The notes below the pieces were generated by a model, which ran no database searches, was not told where the DNA came from, and worked only from the letters and a program-made list of their open reading frames with translations. Shown here one piece after another: positions 18,143 to 26,955 of a stretch of DNA of 64,000 nt. The position numbers were made by a program, and so were the translations under genes. The DNA is from Aureibaculum algae (GTDB taxonomy: Bacteria; Bacteroidota; Bacteroidia; Flavobacteriales; Flavobacteriaceae): contig NZ_CP040749.1 of assembly GCF_006065315.1 (NCBI RefSeq), positions 496,001 to 560,000 of the forward strand. Direction: 5' to 3'. The stretch's first letter is position 1, and every line of letters starts with the position of its first letter.

Positions 18143-18174
18143 AATTAAAAATACAATCGATTGTATTTTTAATT
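18143..18174. promoter_or_regulatory. Perfect 32-bp palindrome, candidate LacI-family operator
   Basis: Each 16-base half (the left one ending ATACAATC, the right one starting GATTGTAT) is the exact reverse complement of the other, centred on CGAT-type bases ATCGAT. It lies between the divergent LacI regulator and kduI and covers the region where the -33 boxes of both promoters should be. A bound repressor would block both operons. Its sequence differs entirely from the GCAAACGTTTGC sites near the other LacI regulator, so the two regulators should not cross-react. Confidence 0.8.
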
Positions 18175-18191
18175 GATTTTTTGTATGTTTG
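18161..18191 (+). promoter_or_regulatory. Promoter of the kduI-kduD-DUF4861 operon
   Basis: TTG at 18,161-18,163 and TATGTTTG at 18,184-18,191 match the Bacteroidota -33/-7 pattern with a 20-base spacing. The -33 box sits inside the right half of the 32-bp palindrome. kduI starts 24 bases after the -7 box. Confidence 0.7.
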
Positions 18192-18214
18192 CATAACAAT
18201 CAAATTATATAAAA

Positions 18215-19057
18215 ATGAAAACACAATACACAACTAGGTATGCAGCATCACCGCAAGATGTTAAATCTTATGACACTACTAGATTAAGAGAAGAGTTTTT
18301 AATTGATAATTTAATGCAGGCGGATAAGATAGAGTTAGTATATTCTCATTATGATAGATTTATTACAGGAAGTGCAGTACCAACTGTAGCTCCGTTAAAA
18401 TTAGAAGTTATTGATGCATTAAAAGCTGATTTTTTTCTAGAAAGAAGAGAATTAGGAATTATTAATATTGGTGCAGCGGGAACAGTAACTGTTGATGGAA
18501 CGGTATATGAGTTAGATAATAAAGAAGCTCTATATGTTGGTCAAGGAAATAAGGAGGTTATCTTTTCAAGTAAATCAGCAGGAAATCCAGCTATGTTTTA
18601 TTTAAATTCAACGCCTGCACACAAAGCATTTCCAAATAAGAAAATAGGCATTAAAGATGTTGAAGTCATTGAGTTAGGTGCACCTGAAACTGCAAATGCA
18701 CGTACTTTAAGAAAATACATAGTAAATAGTGTAGTAGATGTTTGTCAGTTACAAATGGGAATGACTACTTTAAAATCAGGAAGTTCTTGGAATACAATGC
18801 CAGCTCATGTGCACGACAGAAGAATGGAAGTTTATTTTTATTTTGAAGTTGCAGAAGATCAAGCGGTATGTCATTTTATGGGGCAACCTCAAGAAACAAG
18901 ACATATTTGGATTGGCAATAATGAAGCTGTAATTTCTCCACCATGGTCTATTCATTCAGGATCAGGTACAAGTAGCTATACTTTTATATGGGGAATGGCT
19001 GGTGAAAATCTAGATTATGGAGATATGGATCATTGTAAAATAAACGAATTAAAATAA
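18215..19057 (+). CDS. kduI: 5-dehydro-4-deoxy-D-glucuronate isomerase
   Basis: This 280-residue cupin enzyme isomerises 5-keto-4-deoxyuronate, the product formed from unsaturated uronates released by polysaccharide lyases, to 3-deoxy-D-glycero-2,5-hexodiulosonate. The zinc-binding pattern H-x-H-x4-E is present in AHVHDRRMEVYFYF, with the later histidine in PPWSIHSGSGT. Family blocks YSHYDRFITG and ELGIINIGAAGTV also fit. The length is usual. It is the first gene of an operon with kduD 15 bases downstream. No uronate lyase is found in this window, so the uronates must come from enzymes encoded elsewhere. Confidence 0.95.
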   Translation: MKTQYTTRYAASPQDVKSYDTTRLREEFLIDNLMQADKIELVYSHYDRFITGSAVPTVAPLKLEVIDALKADFFLERRELGIINIGAAGTVTVDGTVYELDNKEALYVGQGNKEVIFSSKSAGNPAMFYLNSTPAHKAFPNKKIGIKDVEVIELGAPETANARTLRKYIVNSVVDVCQLQMGMTTLKSGSSWNTMPAHVHDRRMEVYFYFEVAEDQAVCHFMGQPQETRHIWIGNNEAVISPPWSIHSGSGTSSYTFIWGMAGENLDYGDMDHCKINELK

Positions 19058-19072
19058 TCATAAAAATACATT

Positions 19073-19861
19073 ATGTCAATTAACTTATTTGATTTAACAG
19101 GGAAAGTAGCTTTAGTCACTGGTGCCGTTCACGGTTTAGGGATGGCAATGGCTAAGGGATTGGGACAAGCAGGAGCTACAATTGTAGTAAACAATCATTC
19201 AAAAGATTCATTAGAAGATGCGGTTGCTGAATATAAATCATGTGGTTTAAATGCCTATGGTTATGTATTTGATGTTACAAATGAAACGGCCGTTATGGAA
19301 GCTATTTCAAAGATAGAAGCTGAAGTTGGTCCTATAGATATTTTGGTAAACAATGCCGGTATTATTAAAAGAACACCCATAGTTGATATGGAAGTTGCAG
19401 ATTTTGAAGCTGTAATTAATGTAGATTTAATAGGTCCGTTTATTGTTTCTAAGCATGTAGCTAAAGGAATGATAAAAAGGGGTGGAGGAAAAATTATTAA
19501 TATCTGTTCTATGATGAGTGAGCTAGGTAGAGATACTGTTAGTGCATATGCAGCCGCCAAAGGAGGATTGAAAATGCTAACCAAAAGTATGGCTACGGAA
19601 TGGGCTAAGTTTAATATTCAGACAAATGGTATTGGTCCGGGATATTTTGCAACAAGCCAAACAGCTCCAATTAGAGTGGATGGGCATCCGTTTAACGAGT
19701 TTATTATTAAAAGAACACCAGCGGCAAGATGGGGAGATCCTGAAGATTTACAAGGAACGGCTATCTTTTTAAGTTCAAAAGCAAGTGACTTTGTCAATGG
19801 GCATGTGGTTTATGTTGATGGTGGTATTTTAGCGACTATTGGTAAACCTGCTAACGAATAA
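19073..19861 (+). CDS. kduD: 2-dehydro-3-deoxy-D-gluconate 5-dehydrogenase
   Basis: This 262-residue short-chain dehydrogenase reduces the product of KduI to 2-keto-3-deoxygluconate using NAD(P)H. It has the Rossmann motif TGAVHGLGMAMA near residue 17, the NNAGI motif, the catalytic Ser in NICSMMSELGR and Y-A-A-A-K, then the family end blocks GPGYFAT and FVNGHVVYVDGG. Directly after kduI, with the DUF4861 gene 24 bases downstream. The KDG kinase and aldolase that complete the pathway are not in this window. Confidence 0.94.
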   Translation: MSINLFDLTGKVALVTGAVHGLGMAMAKGLGQAGATIVVNNHSKDSLEDAVAEYKSCGLNAYGYVFDVTNETAVMEAISKIEAEVGPIDILVNNAGIIKRTPIVDMEVADFEAVINVDLIGPFIVSKHVAKGMIKRGGGKIINICSMMSELGRDTVSAYAAAKGGLKMLTKSMATEWAKFNIQTNGIGPGYFATSQTAPIRVDGHPFNEFIIKRTPAARWGDPEDLQGTAIFLSSKASDFVNGHVVYVDGGILATIGKPANE

Positions 19862-19885
19862 TATCATTTAAAATCACAATTAATT

Positions 19886-21067
19886 ATGAAAACTATCCGA
19901 TTATTTATTTTTTCATTGTCTTTAGTAGTGCTTGCATCTTGCTCGGAAAAGGAGAAGGTAACCAGTGTTGTAGTAAAAAATACATTAGACATTGACAGGT
20001 CTATTGAAACTATTGCATTAAATAAATCAGAATTGGGCGTTGAAGATCTTACTACTGTTGGTATTAAAGATGTAAAAACAGGAGAGCTTCAAGTTACGCA
20101 ATTGGTAGATAATGATGGGGACGGTACTATGGACGATGTGTTGTTTCAGCCAAAAGTAATGGCTAATACTGAAAACACATATGAAATTGTAAAAGTGACT
20201 GAAGCTGAAAAGCCAACAGCAGAAGAACTTTGTTATTCTCGCTTTGTACCAGAAAGAACGGATGATTATGCTTGGGAAAACGACAGAGTAGCCTTTCGAG
20301 TTTACGGTCCTACGGCACAAAAAATGATTGAAGATAACGTGCCTGGAGGTACGCTTTCTAGTGGTGTAGATGCATGGTTAAAAAGAGTAGAATATCCAAT
20401 TATTAATAAATGGTATAAGAAAGATCTTGAGACGGAAGGGTCTTATCATGTAGATACTGGTGAAGGTTTAGATAATTTTCATGTAGGTGTAAGTCGCGGT
20501 GTTGGTGGTATTGCGGCTAAGATTGATAGTACTTATTATTATTCTAAGAATTATACAAAATGGCGTACTATTACAACAGGTCCAATTAGAACCAGTTTTT
20601 ATTTGGAGGTTGCTACGTGGAATGCTGCGGGAAAATCGATCAAAGAATCTAAAGTTATTAGTTTAGATTTAGGTAATAATTTTTCAAAATTTACTGTTTC
20701 TTTAGAGGGTATTGATACGGTTTCAGTAGGATTAACACTTCATGAAAAAGATGGAGTTGTTACGGGTAATACTGATAATGGCTGGGTTAGTTATTGGGAA
20801 CCTCATGGTGATTCTGAAATAGGTACTGCTATTGTTGCTCCTAAAAACACCTTTCTTGGTTACGAAAAATATGATACAGATTTAATTGATGAAAGTAATG
20901 CTTATGCAGAACTTAAAGTAACTAATAATGAAGTGGTTTATTATTCAGGTTTTGGTTGGAAAAAAAGTGGTCAATTTAAAACGAAACAAGAGTGGGAGAG
21001 TTATCTTAATACTTTTGCTAAGCAAATAAATACCCCCTTAGAAGTTGAGGTTCAGTTAGCCAAATAA
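19886..21067 (+). CDS. DUF4861 lipoprotein
   Basis: This 393-residue exported lipoprotein has the lipobox LVVLASCSE. The mature chain is beta-rich with motifs typical of DUF4861 (DNDGDGTMDDVLFQP, FRVYGPTAQK, YHVDTGEGLDNFHVG, RGVGGIA). This family recurs in Bacteroidota loci for uronic-acid-containing polysaccharides such as pectin, ulvan and alginate. Its biochemical role is not firmly known to me. It is the last gene of the kdu operon, before a strong terminator, which supports a role at the cell surface or periplasm in handling uronate-containing fragments. Confidence 0.85.
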   Translation: MKTIRLFIFSLSLVVLASCSEKEKVTSVVVKNTLDIDRSIETIALNKSELGVEDLTTVGIKDVKTGELQVTQLVDNDGDGTMDDVLFQPKVMANTENTYEIVKVTEAEKPTAEELCYSRFVPERTDDYAWENDRVAFRVYGPTAQKMIEDNVPGGTLSSGVDAWLKRVEYPIINKWYKKDLETEGSYHVDTGEGLDNFHVGVSRGVGGIAAKIDSTYYYSKNYTKWRTITTGPIRTSFYLEVATWNAAGKSIKESKVISLDLGNNFSKFTVSLEGIDTVSVGLTLHEKDGVVTGNTDNGWVSYWEPHGDSEIGTAIVAPKNTFLGYEKYDTDLIDESNAYAELKVTNNEVVYYSGFGWKKSGQFKTKQEWESYLNTFAKQINTPLEVEVQLAK

Positions 21068-21117
21068 ACGTTGAATAAAGAAATTATCATTAGAGATCAT
21101 TTTAAGAAATATTAAAT

Positions 21118-21151
21118 AAAAAAAACCTAGACGAAAGTCTAGGTTTTTTTT
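21118..21151 (+). terminator. Terminator of the kdu operon (GAAA tetraloop)
   Basis: CCTAGAC (21,126-21,132) pairs with GTCTAGG (21,137-21,143) around a GAAA tetraloop, flanked by A and T runs. The same stem, loop and flanks occur again at 36,571-36,603 after the tRNA-Leu fragment. Confidence 0.9.
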
Positions 21152-21291
21152 ATTCTTAAATATGAAGCATATCATCTGTTCGTTAGATTTCAAGAACTTA
21201 TTTATATATAATTGTTTAGCGTATGAGCGTTATTCTCTTGTGTTAGTAAAATATTTTTATAGAATTATGTTTCCCTAATTAGTGAAAATTA

Positions 21292-22902
21292 CTAATCTAA
21301 TCCTTCATGATAATTTATACCTGACTCTTGCCATCTTTCTTTAAGTTGAACTAATGCTTGCGTAAAGTTTTTATAATTTTTATTGGCTTTTTGTGTCCAA
21401 CCTACTTCAGCATATGCTGCTATTCTAGGATATATTTGATTTTCCATTTGTTTTTCAGTCGGTATCCATTCACTCCACATTTGACAGCCTAAACCTAATA
21501 TGTTATTAATATATTTCGCATCTAAGCCCTCGGGTATTGGGTCAAATGAATATGCTTTTGAGAGTGGTATAGATTTATAATTATAATCAAGATAAGTCAT
21601 CGAATGCAAAGAGTTTACCACTTCATGTCCATTGGTAACTGCTTTATTAACCAACTCTAGGCTTCCTTTCCAAAAATGAATAATGGCCGCTTTAGACAGT
21701 TTTTCTTTAACTTCCATGTTATTATCTTTATCCCATTCATGTACATTATCACCGAGTATTTCATTCCATCCCATCATACGATGGTCATTTTTTTCAATGA
21801 ATTTTGAAATTTGGTTTGTAAAAAATATTTGAAGATCGGCAGGAGATATTAATCCTTCTTTTTTAATTTTATCTTGTATGTCTTTTGATTTCTCCCAAGT
21901 TTCAAACCTCACTTCATCACCGCCAATATGGACGATATTACTTGGAAAAAGGTCAAATACTTCTGTTAAAACATCTTTCAAGAATTCGTTTACTTTAGGG
22001 TCTGCTAAATTGAAAGAATCATCCATTTTACCAAATTCTTCAGAAACTTCCGTTGTTGTTCCTAAAATTCCAAGCCAAGGATATGCTGCAATAGCTGCGG
22101 TAGCATGTCCCGGCATTTCAATTTCAGGTATAATTTTAATATGTCGTTCTTCAGCATATTTAATAATGTCTTTAATTTGTTCTTGAGTATAAAAACCAGC
22201 ATGAGGTTCACCAACTCTATCTGGGCTTTTTCTGCTTAATTGAGTGTCATTTCTATGACTTCCGATTTTGGTTAGATTAGGATATTTTTTAATTTCAATT
22301 CTCCAGCCCTGATCATCTGTTAAATGCCAATGAAAAACATTCATTTTTATAAGAGCCATTTGATCGAGTAATTTTTTTACAGGGTCAGAGCCTTTAAAAT
22401 GACGTGACTCATCTAACATAAAAGCCCTCCAAGGAAAACGGGGCTTATCTTTTATTACTGCAACAGGTATTGCAACAGCTTTATTTTGAAATTTAACGGT
22501 TTCAAAGTTACTGGGTAATAATTGTCTAAAAGATTGAATTCCGTAAAACAACCCAGTATTTGTAGTACTTTCAATCTGAATGTTTTTAGTTGTTGTGGTT
22601 AATTGATAGCCTTCCTTACCCAATTCTTTTTCAAGTGCGGGGTTTATGATTAATTGAATACCATTACCTTTTTCTTTGAGCTTAGGTTTTTTATGAAAAC
22701 CTTTTTCAAGAATAGAGGATAGTAATAGTGCTGAATTTTCACTGTCTTTATCAAATACAATTTTAGTTTTACTCGTTAAAATGAATGCTCCTTCTCCAAT
22801 TGATATTTCCATCGGACGAGGGATAATATTTATTTGGGCATTTAATGTTGCAATAAATAGTAGTAATAATACAGTAGTAAAATTTAGTTTTAATGGTTTC
22901 AT
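21292..22902 (-). CDS. GH20 beta-N-acetylhexosaminidase, exported
   Basis: This 536-residue protein has a signal peptide ending near ATLNAQ, a GH20b N-terminal domain (about 24-150) and a GH20 TIM barrel. The catalytic pair Asp329-Glu330 lies in HIGGDEVRFETW, and the substrate-binding blocks HWHLTDDQGWRIEIK and EIEMPGHATAA are intact. It should remove terminal beta-GlcNAc or GalNAc by substrate-assisted catalysis in the periplasm or at the surface. It is the last gene of the leftward operon with nagA and the SSS symporter, which links release, uptake and deacetylation of the sugar. Confidence 0.95.
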   Translation of the reverse strand: MKPLKLNFTTVLLLLFIATLNAQINIIPRPMEISIGEGAFILTSKTKIVFDKDSENSALLLSSILEKGFHKKPKLKEKGNGIQLIINPALEKELGKEGYQLTTTTKNIQIESTTNTGLFYGIQSFRQLLPSNFETVKFQNKAVAIPVAVIKDKPRFPWRAFMLDESRHFKGSDPVKKLLDQMALIKMNVFHWHLTDDQGWRIEIKKYPNLTKIGSHRNDTQLSRKSPDRVGEPHAGFYTQEQIKDIIKYAEERHIKIIPEIEMPGHATAAIAAYPWLGILGTTTEVSEEFGKMDDSFNLADPKVNEFLKDVLTEVFDLFPSNIVHIGGDEVRFETWEKSKDIQDKIKKEGLISPADLQIFFTNQISKFIEKNDHRMMGWNEILGDNVHEWDKDNNMEVKEKLSKAAIIHFWKGSLELVNKAVTNGHEVVNSLHSMTYLDYNYKSIPLSKAYSFDPIPEGLDAKYINNILGLGCQMWSEWIPTEKQMENQIYPRIAAYAEVGWTQKANKNYKNFTQALVQLKERWQESGINYHEGLD

Positions 22903-22920
22903 GTTTTTTAAGTAGGATAT

Positions 22921-24078
22921 TTAGTTGTTTTCAGAATTAGAAAAAACCAGTCTTCCAGATTTAATGGTTTTTATAATTTTTAAAGTGTCACCTTCTTTTT
23001 TAAAAACAACAAGATCAGCGGGGTGTTCTATTTGTAAGTAATTTGTAGACGTACCAAATAAAGACTCAGTTGGTTTTATTGAGGCCATATTCCAAGCTTC
23101 ATGTAACGGTAAAATTTGCTTCTTAATTAATTGATTAACACACCAAAGTAACGATTGAGCTGAACCTGCAAGCATTTTGGGACTGTTTTTCATAAACAAT
23201 CTACCATTGGAATCGAGTTCAACATCACCACCAATATGAGCCTTATACGTTCCCGGTAAAAGATCTGCATAAGATGTGGCGTCACTTACCAATATACTCT
23301 TATTAGGTTTTGTTTTTATAAAAATTTTCAAAAGTGAATCAGGTAAATGAAAACCATCGGCAATTAGTGATGACCAAAGTTCGTCTGAGGCCAATTGTTC
23401 CATAACATAATTTGAATGACGAGGCAACATAGCGTGTGAAGCATTACCTAAATGTGTAGACATGCTTGCACCAGCCTCAATAGCATCATTTATTTGTTGA
23501 GTAGTAGCTGCGGTATGTCCAATAGAAACAATAACTCCAGCTTCTACACATTTTTTAATAAAAGTAATGGATTCTGGCCATTCTGGTGATAATGTGATAA
23601 TTTTAATTCTGTTTCCTGAAGCTTTTTGCCATTTAGAAAATAAGTCCCAGTCAGGAGCCTTTATAAACTCCTTTGAATGTGCACCTCTAGGACCATCTTC
23701 AATAGATAAAAATGGACCTTCTAGATGAATACCACCAACACATGCATTTACATCCGTAAAGCTGTCACAAGCCTTTGCTATAACTTTCAGTAATGATTCC
23801 GTAGCAATATCACTATTACTAATTACAGTAGGGTAGTAGGTGGTAATTCCTTTTTCAAGGAGAATTTGCGTTAATGTTTTAAGATCTGCAATAGTTAATC
23901 CTATTGTATTTAAGTCGATTCCTTTAAAGCCATTTATTTGTAGATCAACTAAGCCTGGAGCTATGTAATATGATGTGTCTAATTGCTCATTACCTGCCGT
24001 TATATTATCTATATATCCATTTTTTATATGGACACTAATAGGTTTGTTCGTTCTATAATCTAATGCTTCAATCGTCAT
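22921..24078 (-). CDS. nagA: N-acetylglucosamine-6-phosphate deacetylase
   Basis: This 385-residue amidohydrolase converts GlcNAc-6-P to GlcN-6-P and acetate, feeding NagB. Metal and substrate blocks seen are APGLVDLQINGFKG, IHLEGPFLS, IVSIGHTAAT, STHLGNASHAM, and LVSDATSYADLLPG with the catalytic Asp. It lies 18 bases upstream of the GH20 gene and 3 bases after the symporter gene on the same strand, so the three form an operon. Confidence 0.95.
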   Translation of the reverse strand: MTIEALDYRTNKPISVHIKNGYIDNITAGNEQLDTSYYIAPGLVDLQINGFKGIDLNTIGLTIADLKTLTQILLEKGITTYYPTVISNSDIATESLLKVIAKACDSFTDVNACVGGIHLEGPFLSIEDGPRGAHSKEFIKAPDWDLFSKWQKASGNRIKIITLSPEWPESITFIKKCVEAGVIVSIGHTAATTQQINDAIEAGASMSTHLGNASHAMLPRHSNYVMEQLASDELWSSLIADGFHLPDSLLKIFIKTKPNKSILVSDATSYADLLPGTYKAHIGGDVELDSNGRLFMKNSPKMLAGSAQSLLWCVNQLIKKQILPLHEAWNMASIKPTESLFGTSTNYLQIEHPADLVVFKKEGDTLKIIKTIKSGRLVFSNSENN

Positions 24079-24081
24079 AAT

Positions 24082-25563
24082 TTACCCGTTTTTTGAACCT
24101 TTAATTAAGTTGGAATGCAAGTCCTTTACTTTTTGCGGCACAGCTTCTTTATTAAAAAGACCAATTACAATAAAAAGTAGTAAAGAAGCCAAAATAGGGG
24201 CACCCAACTCAAGAGCAAGTGATTTTTGTTCGACAACTTTTAATAAAGCAAAAACTGCTAAACCACCAATTATGGAACCGATAGCCGCTTTACTGCCACT
24301 TTTTTGAAACATAGGTAGAAGCCCAAGAATCATTGGAACAGACATTGGTCCTAATAAAGCCGCAAACCAAGTAACTATTAATCCGAAAACACCTCCAAAT
24401 TTACTTGCATTTAATCCTACAATAATTGTAATTAATGTAAAACAAAAGGTAGTTATTCTTGCTAATCTTAACTCCCTACTTTTAGAAAGGTTTCGGAATT
24501 TAGGAAACAATTTAGGTAAAATATCTCTACAAATAACCGAAGATATAGTATTAGAATCTGACGACGTCATTGAGAGTGTATTTGCGAACATTGAAGCAAG
24601 GACAAGACCTAATAAACCGGCCGGTAAAAATTTCAGTGCCATTAGGCCGTATGATAAAGTAGGGTCTTCTAAATTGTCAAAAAATAGAGGAGCCGCAAAC
24701 ATAGGATACAGAAGAATTAAAGGCCAAATGAGGTATAAGATGGCGGATAAAATACCTGCTTTTTTAGCTACAGTTGCAGAAGATGAAGATATAAATCTGG
24801 TCGCTAAATTCCATGTACCACCACTATAACTGAAAAAATTAATGAGTAACATGGTAAAAGCAAAAGCTATTGTGTATGGATCATTAAAGAAATCTGCATT
24901 TCCTTCAGGCAGTTTATCCCACATGGTAAATATACTAGAAGCACCATCGTCTAAATTCATTAAAATGATTACGAACATGGTTATTCCGGCCAGAAGTTGC
25001 ACAATAAATTGGGCGAAATCGTTCCAAACATCTGCCCATAACCCTCCAATTGTAATATAAACAAGTGAAACTATACCAACCAGTACGATTCCGAAAGAAA
25101 TGGAAGTTCCACTAAATACATTTAGTAATACGGCTATAGCTGCTAGCTTACCACCAGTATCAAAAACTTTTATAATAGACCCAACCCAAGCAATAAGTTG
25201 TTGCGTTTGTACATTGTATCTCACTAAGAGATATTCGGTAGGTGATTGGATGTTTGCATATTTTCTAAGTCTTGCCCATTTTGGTGCAATATAAAATGCA
25301 GCCAACAATGTCGCAATGGAAACTGTAAAAGCCCACCACACATATAGTGTGAATCCGTGGGTATAGGCAATACCGGCATAGGCAACAAAAACGGCTCCAC
25401 TATAACCAGAAACATGATGAGAAATACCAGACAACCACCATGGTAGTTTACCGCCTGCAGTATAAAAGTCAGCAGAGCTTTTTACTCGTGAATATGCCCA
25501 CAAGCCAATGGAGATAAGCATTATAAAATAACATGATAAAACTAACCAATCTAGTAGTTGCAT
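24082..25563 (-). CDS. Sodium:solute symporter family transporter
   Basis: This 493-residue inner-membrane protein has about 13 hydrophobic helices and SSS-family features: LPWWLSGISHHVSGYSGA, GGLWADVWNDFAQF, and SMFANTLSMTSSDSNTIS. SSS proteins carry sugars, amino acids and similar solutes with sodium. Given its operon with nagA and GH20, the substrate is probably free N-acetylglucosamine or a related amino sugar, a role known for SSS proteins in marine bacteria. It is the first gene of the operon. Its promoter at 25,713-25,744 overlaps a LacI-type operator. Confidence 0.9.
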   Translation of the reverse strand: MQLLDWLVLSCYFIMLISIGLWAYSRVKSSADFYTAGGKLPWWLSGISHHVSGYSGAVFVAYAGIAYTHGFTLYVWWAFTVSIATLLAAFYIAPKWARLRKYANIQSPTEYLLVRYNVQTQQLIAWVGSIIKVFDTGGKLAAIAVLLNVFSGTSISFGIVLVGIVSLVYITIGGLWADVWNDFAQFIVQLLAGITMFVIILMNLDDGASSIFTMWDKLPEGNADFFNDPYTIAFAFTMLLINFFSYSGGTWNLATRFISSSSATVAKKAGILSAILYLIWPLILLYPMFAAPLFFDNLEDPTLSYGLMALKFLPAGLLGLVLASMFANTLSMTSSDSNTISSVICRDILPKLFPKFRNLSKSRELRLARITTFCFTLITIIVGLNASKFGGVFGLIVTWFAALLGPMSVPMILGLLPMFQKSGSKAAIGSIIGGLAVFALLKVVEQKSLALELGAPILASLLLFIVIGLFNKEAVPQKVKDLHSNLIKGSKNG

Positions 25564-25712
25564 TTAAGTCTATTTTTTATGTATATTAATTAAAAGATGT
25601 TATTATATAATGTGATGTAATTCTATGCAATTAATTATTGTTTTTACAGAGAATTACTTTTTTTAAGTAAAATTATTTTGAATTATAAAACTAACTTTAT
25701 CTTCGTTTTCAA

Positions 25713-25744
25713 CAAACATAAAACAATTTTAATTTTTATGCAAA
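25713..25744 (-). promoter_or_regulatory. Promoter of the symporter-nagA-GH20 operon
   Basis: On the minus strand a -33 TTTG (plus-strand 25,741-25,744) and a -7 TATGTTTG (plus-strand 25,713-25,720) are 20 bases apart, a good match to the Bacteroidota consensus. The -33 box is part of the palindrome at 25,738-25,753, so repressor binding would block it. The rest of the 347-base gap to the regulator holds only the second operator. Confidence 0.75.
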
Positions 25745-25753
25745 CGTTTGCAT
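25738..25753. promoter_or_regulatory. LacI-family operator O1, perfect 16-bp palindrome
   Basis: ATGCAAACGTTTGCAT is a perfect palindrome with the central CG typical of LacI/GalR operators. It overlaps the -33 box of the symporter operon. Related sites lie at 25,887-25,902, 36,280-36,291 and 36,400-36,415. Confidence 0.85.
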
Positions 25754-25886
25754 AACTAATTTTCTTTTATTGGAGTTTTTGTTTATATTTTTTCTTAGCT
25801 TGCATAAGCGAACATTTTATTGAGCTTTTCAATGCGGTTTTGAATCTTTTGAGTGTTATGATTTTCATGAGATATGAATCAGTAAA

Positions 25887-25902
25887 ATGCAAACGTTTGT
25901 AT
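25887..25902. promoter_or_regulatory. LacI-family operator O2, before the regulator start
   Basis: ATGCAAACGTTTGTAT differs from O1 at one base. It ends 8 bases before the ATG at 25,911, so the regulator probably represses its own gene. Its first three bases form an in-frame ATG that a gene finder may take as the start. The operator match argues against this. Confidence 0.8.
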
Positions 25903-25910
25903 GTTTTATT

Positions 25911-26942
25911 ATGAAGAATAGGAGAATTACATTAAAGGACTTAGCTAAAGATTTAAATTTATCTGCATCGACAATTTCAAGAGCATTAGATAACCATCCC
26001 GCTATTAGTGATGCTACCAAAAAAAAGGTGCAACGAAAGGCAGAAGAACTGGGTTTTATTCCCAATTCTATAGCTTCAAGTTTTAGAACAAAAAAAACCA
26101 AATCTATAGGTATAATAGTACCTAGAATTGATATTCATTTTCATTCATTAGTTATAAGTGGAATTGAAGATTTTGCATATAAAAACGGGTATAACGTTAC
26201 TATTTTTCAATCAAAAGATTCACTTAAACGGGAAAAGGAAATCGCCAAGATATTACAGAATAGAATGGTAGATGGTATTATTATCTGTTTAAGTATTGAA
26301 ACTGAAAAGTGTGATCATTTTAAGAAATTTGATAAACTAGGAGTACCTATGGTTTTTTACGATAGAGTACCAACAGATTTTGATGCAAATAAAATAGTAA
26401 TCAACGATTTCGAATCTGCTTTTACGGCAACAGAACATCTTATTAAAAAAGGCTGTAAAAGAATAGGGCATATTGCTGGAAGTCAAAAAACAGATATATT
26501 TAAAGCCCGTTTAGAAGGATTCAAAGCAGCACTTCAAAAATATAAACTACCCATAAACCAAGATTTAATATTGTATACAAAACATTTGGGTTATGAAGAA
26601 GGTGTAATTTGTGCTAAAAAGTATTTAGAATTTTCAGAATTACCAGATGGTGTTTTTTGTGCAAACGACTATACTGCGGTTAGCGTTATTCAAATTTTCA
26701 GAAAACACGGTATAAGAATTCCTCAAGACGTTGCCATTGTTGGGTTTAGTAACTATCCTATTTCTAAAATTATTGAACCTAATTTAACAACCATTAACGA
26801 TTGTGCTTTTCAAATGGGAGAGTCTTCTGCAAAATTATTAATTCGTCATATTGAAGATAAGGATGAATTTATAAATTCAGAGTCTATTACTTTAAGAACA
26901 AATTTAATTGTTAGGGAATCTACCCAATTGTCAGATGCTTAG
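25911..26942 (+). CDS. LacI family regulator of the amino-sugar polysaccharide locus
   Basis: This 343-residue repressor has the helix-turn-helix at about residues 6-25 (TLKDLAKDLNLSASTISRAL), the hinge region with SIASSFRTKKTKSIG and a sugar-binding effector domain. I chose the start at 25,911 because the in-frame ATG eight codons earlier lies within an operator palindrome. It sits between the two leftward operons of the locus. Its likely sites (GCAAACGTTTGC type) occur at the promoter of both, so it should control the whole set. It ends 13 bases from the convergent GH20-like gene. The effector is unknown, but GlcNAc-6-P or a small oligosaccharide is a reasonable guess. Confidence 0.92.
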   Translation: MKNRRITLKDLAKDLNLSASTISRALDNHPAISDATKKKVQRKAEELGFIPNSIASSFRTKKTKSIGIIVPRIDIHFHSLVISGIEDFAYKNGYNVTIFQSKDSLKREKEIAKILQNRMVDGIIICLSIETEKCDHFKKFDKLGVPMVFYDRVPTDFDANKIVINDFESAFTATEHLIKKGCKRIGHIAGSQKTDIFKARLEGFKAALQKYKLPINQDLILYTKHLGYEEGVICAKKYLEFSELPDGVFCANDYTAVSVIQIFRKHGIRIPQDVAIVGFSNYPISKIIEPNLTTINDCAFQMGESSAKLLIRHIEDKDEFINSESITLRTNLIVRESTQLSDA

Positions 26943-26955
26943 TTACATATAGTTT

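Noticed and set aside
25887..25910. ATG at 25,887 as start of the second LacI regulator
   Set aside because: This ATG is the first three bases of operator O2. The family N-terminus fits the ATG at 25,911.
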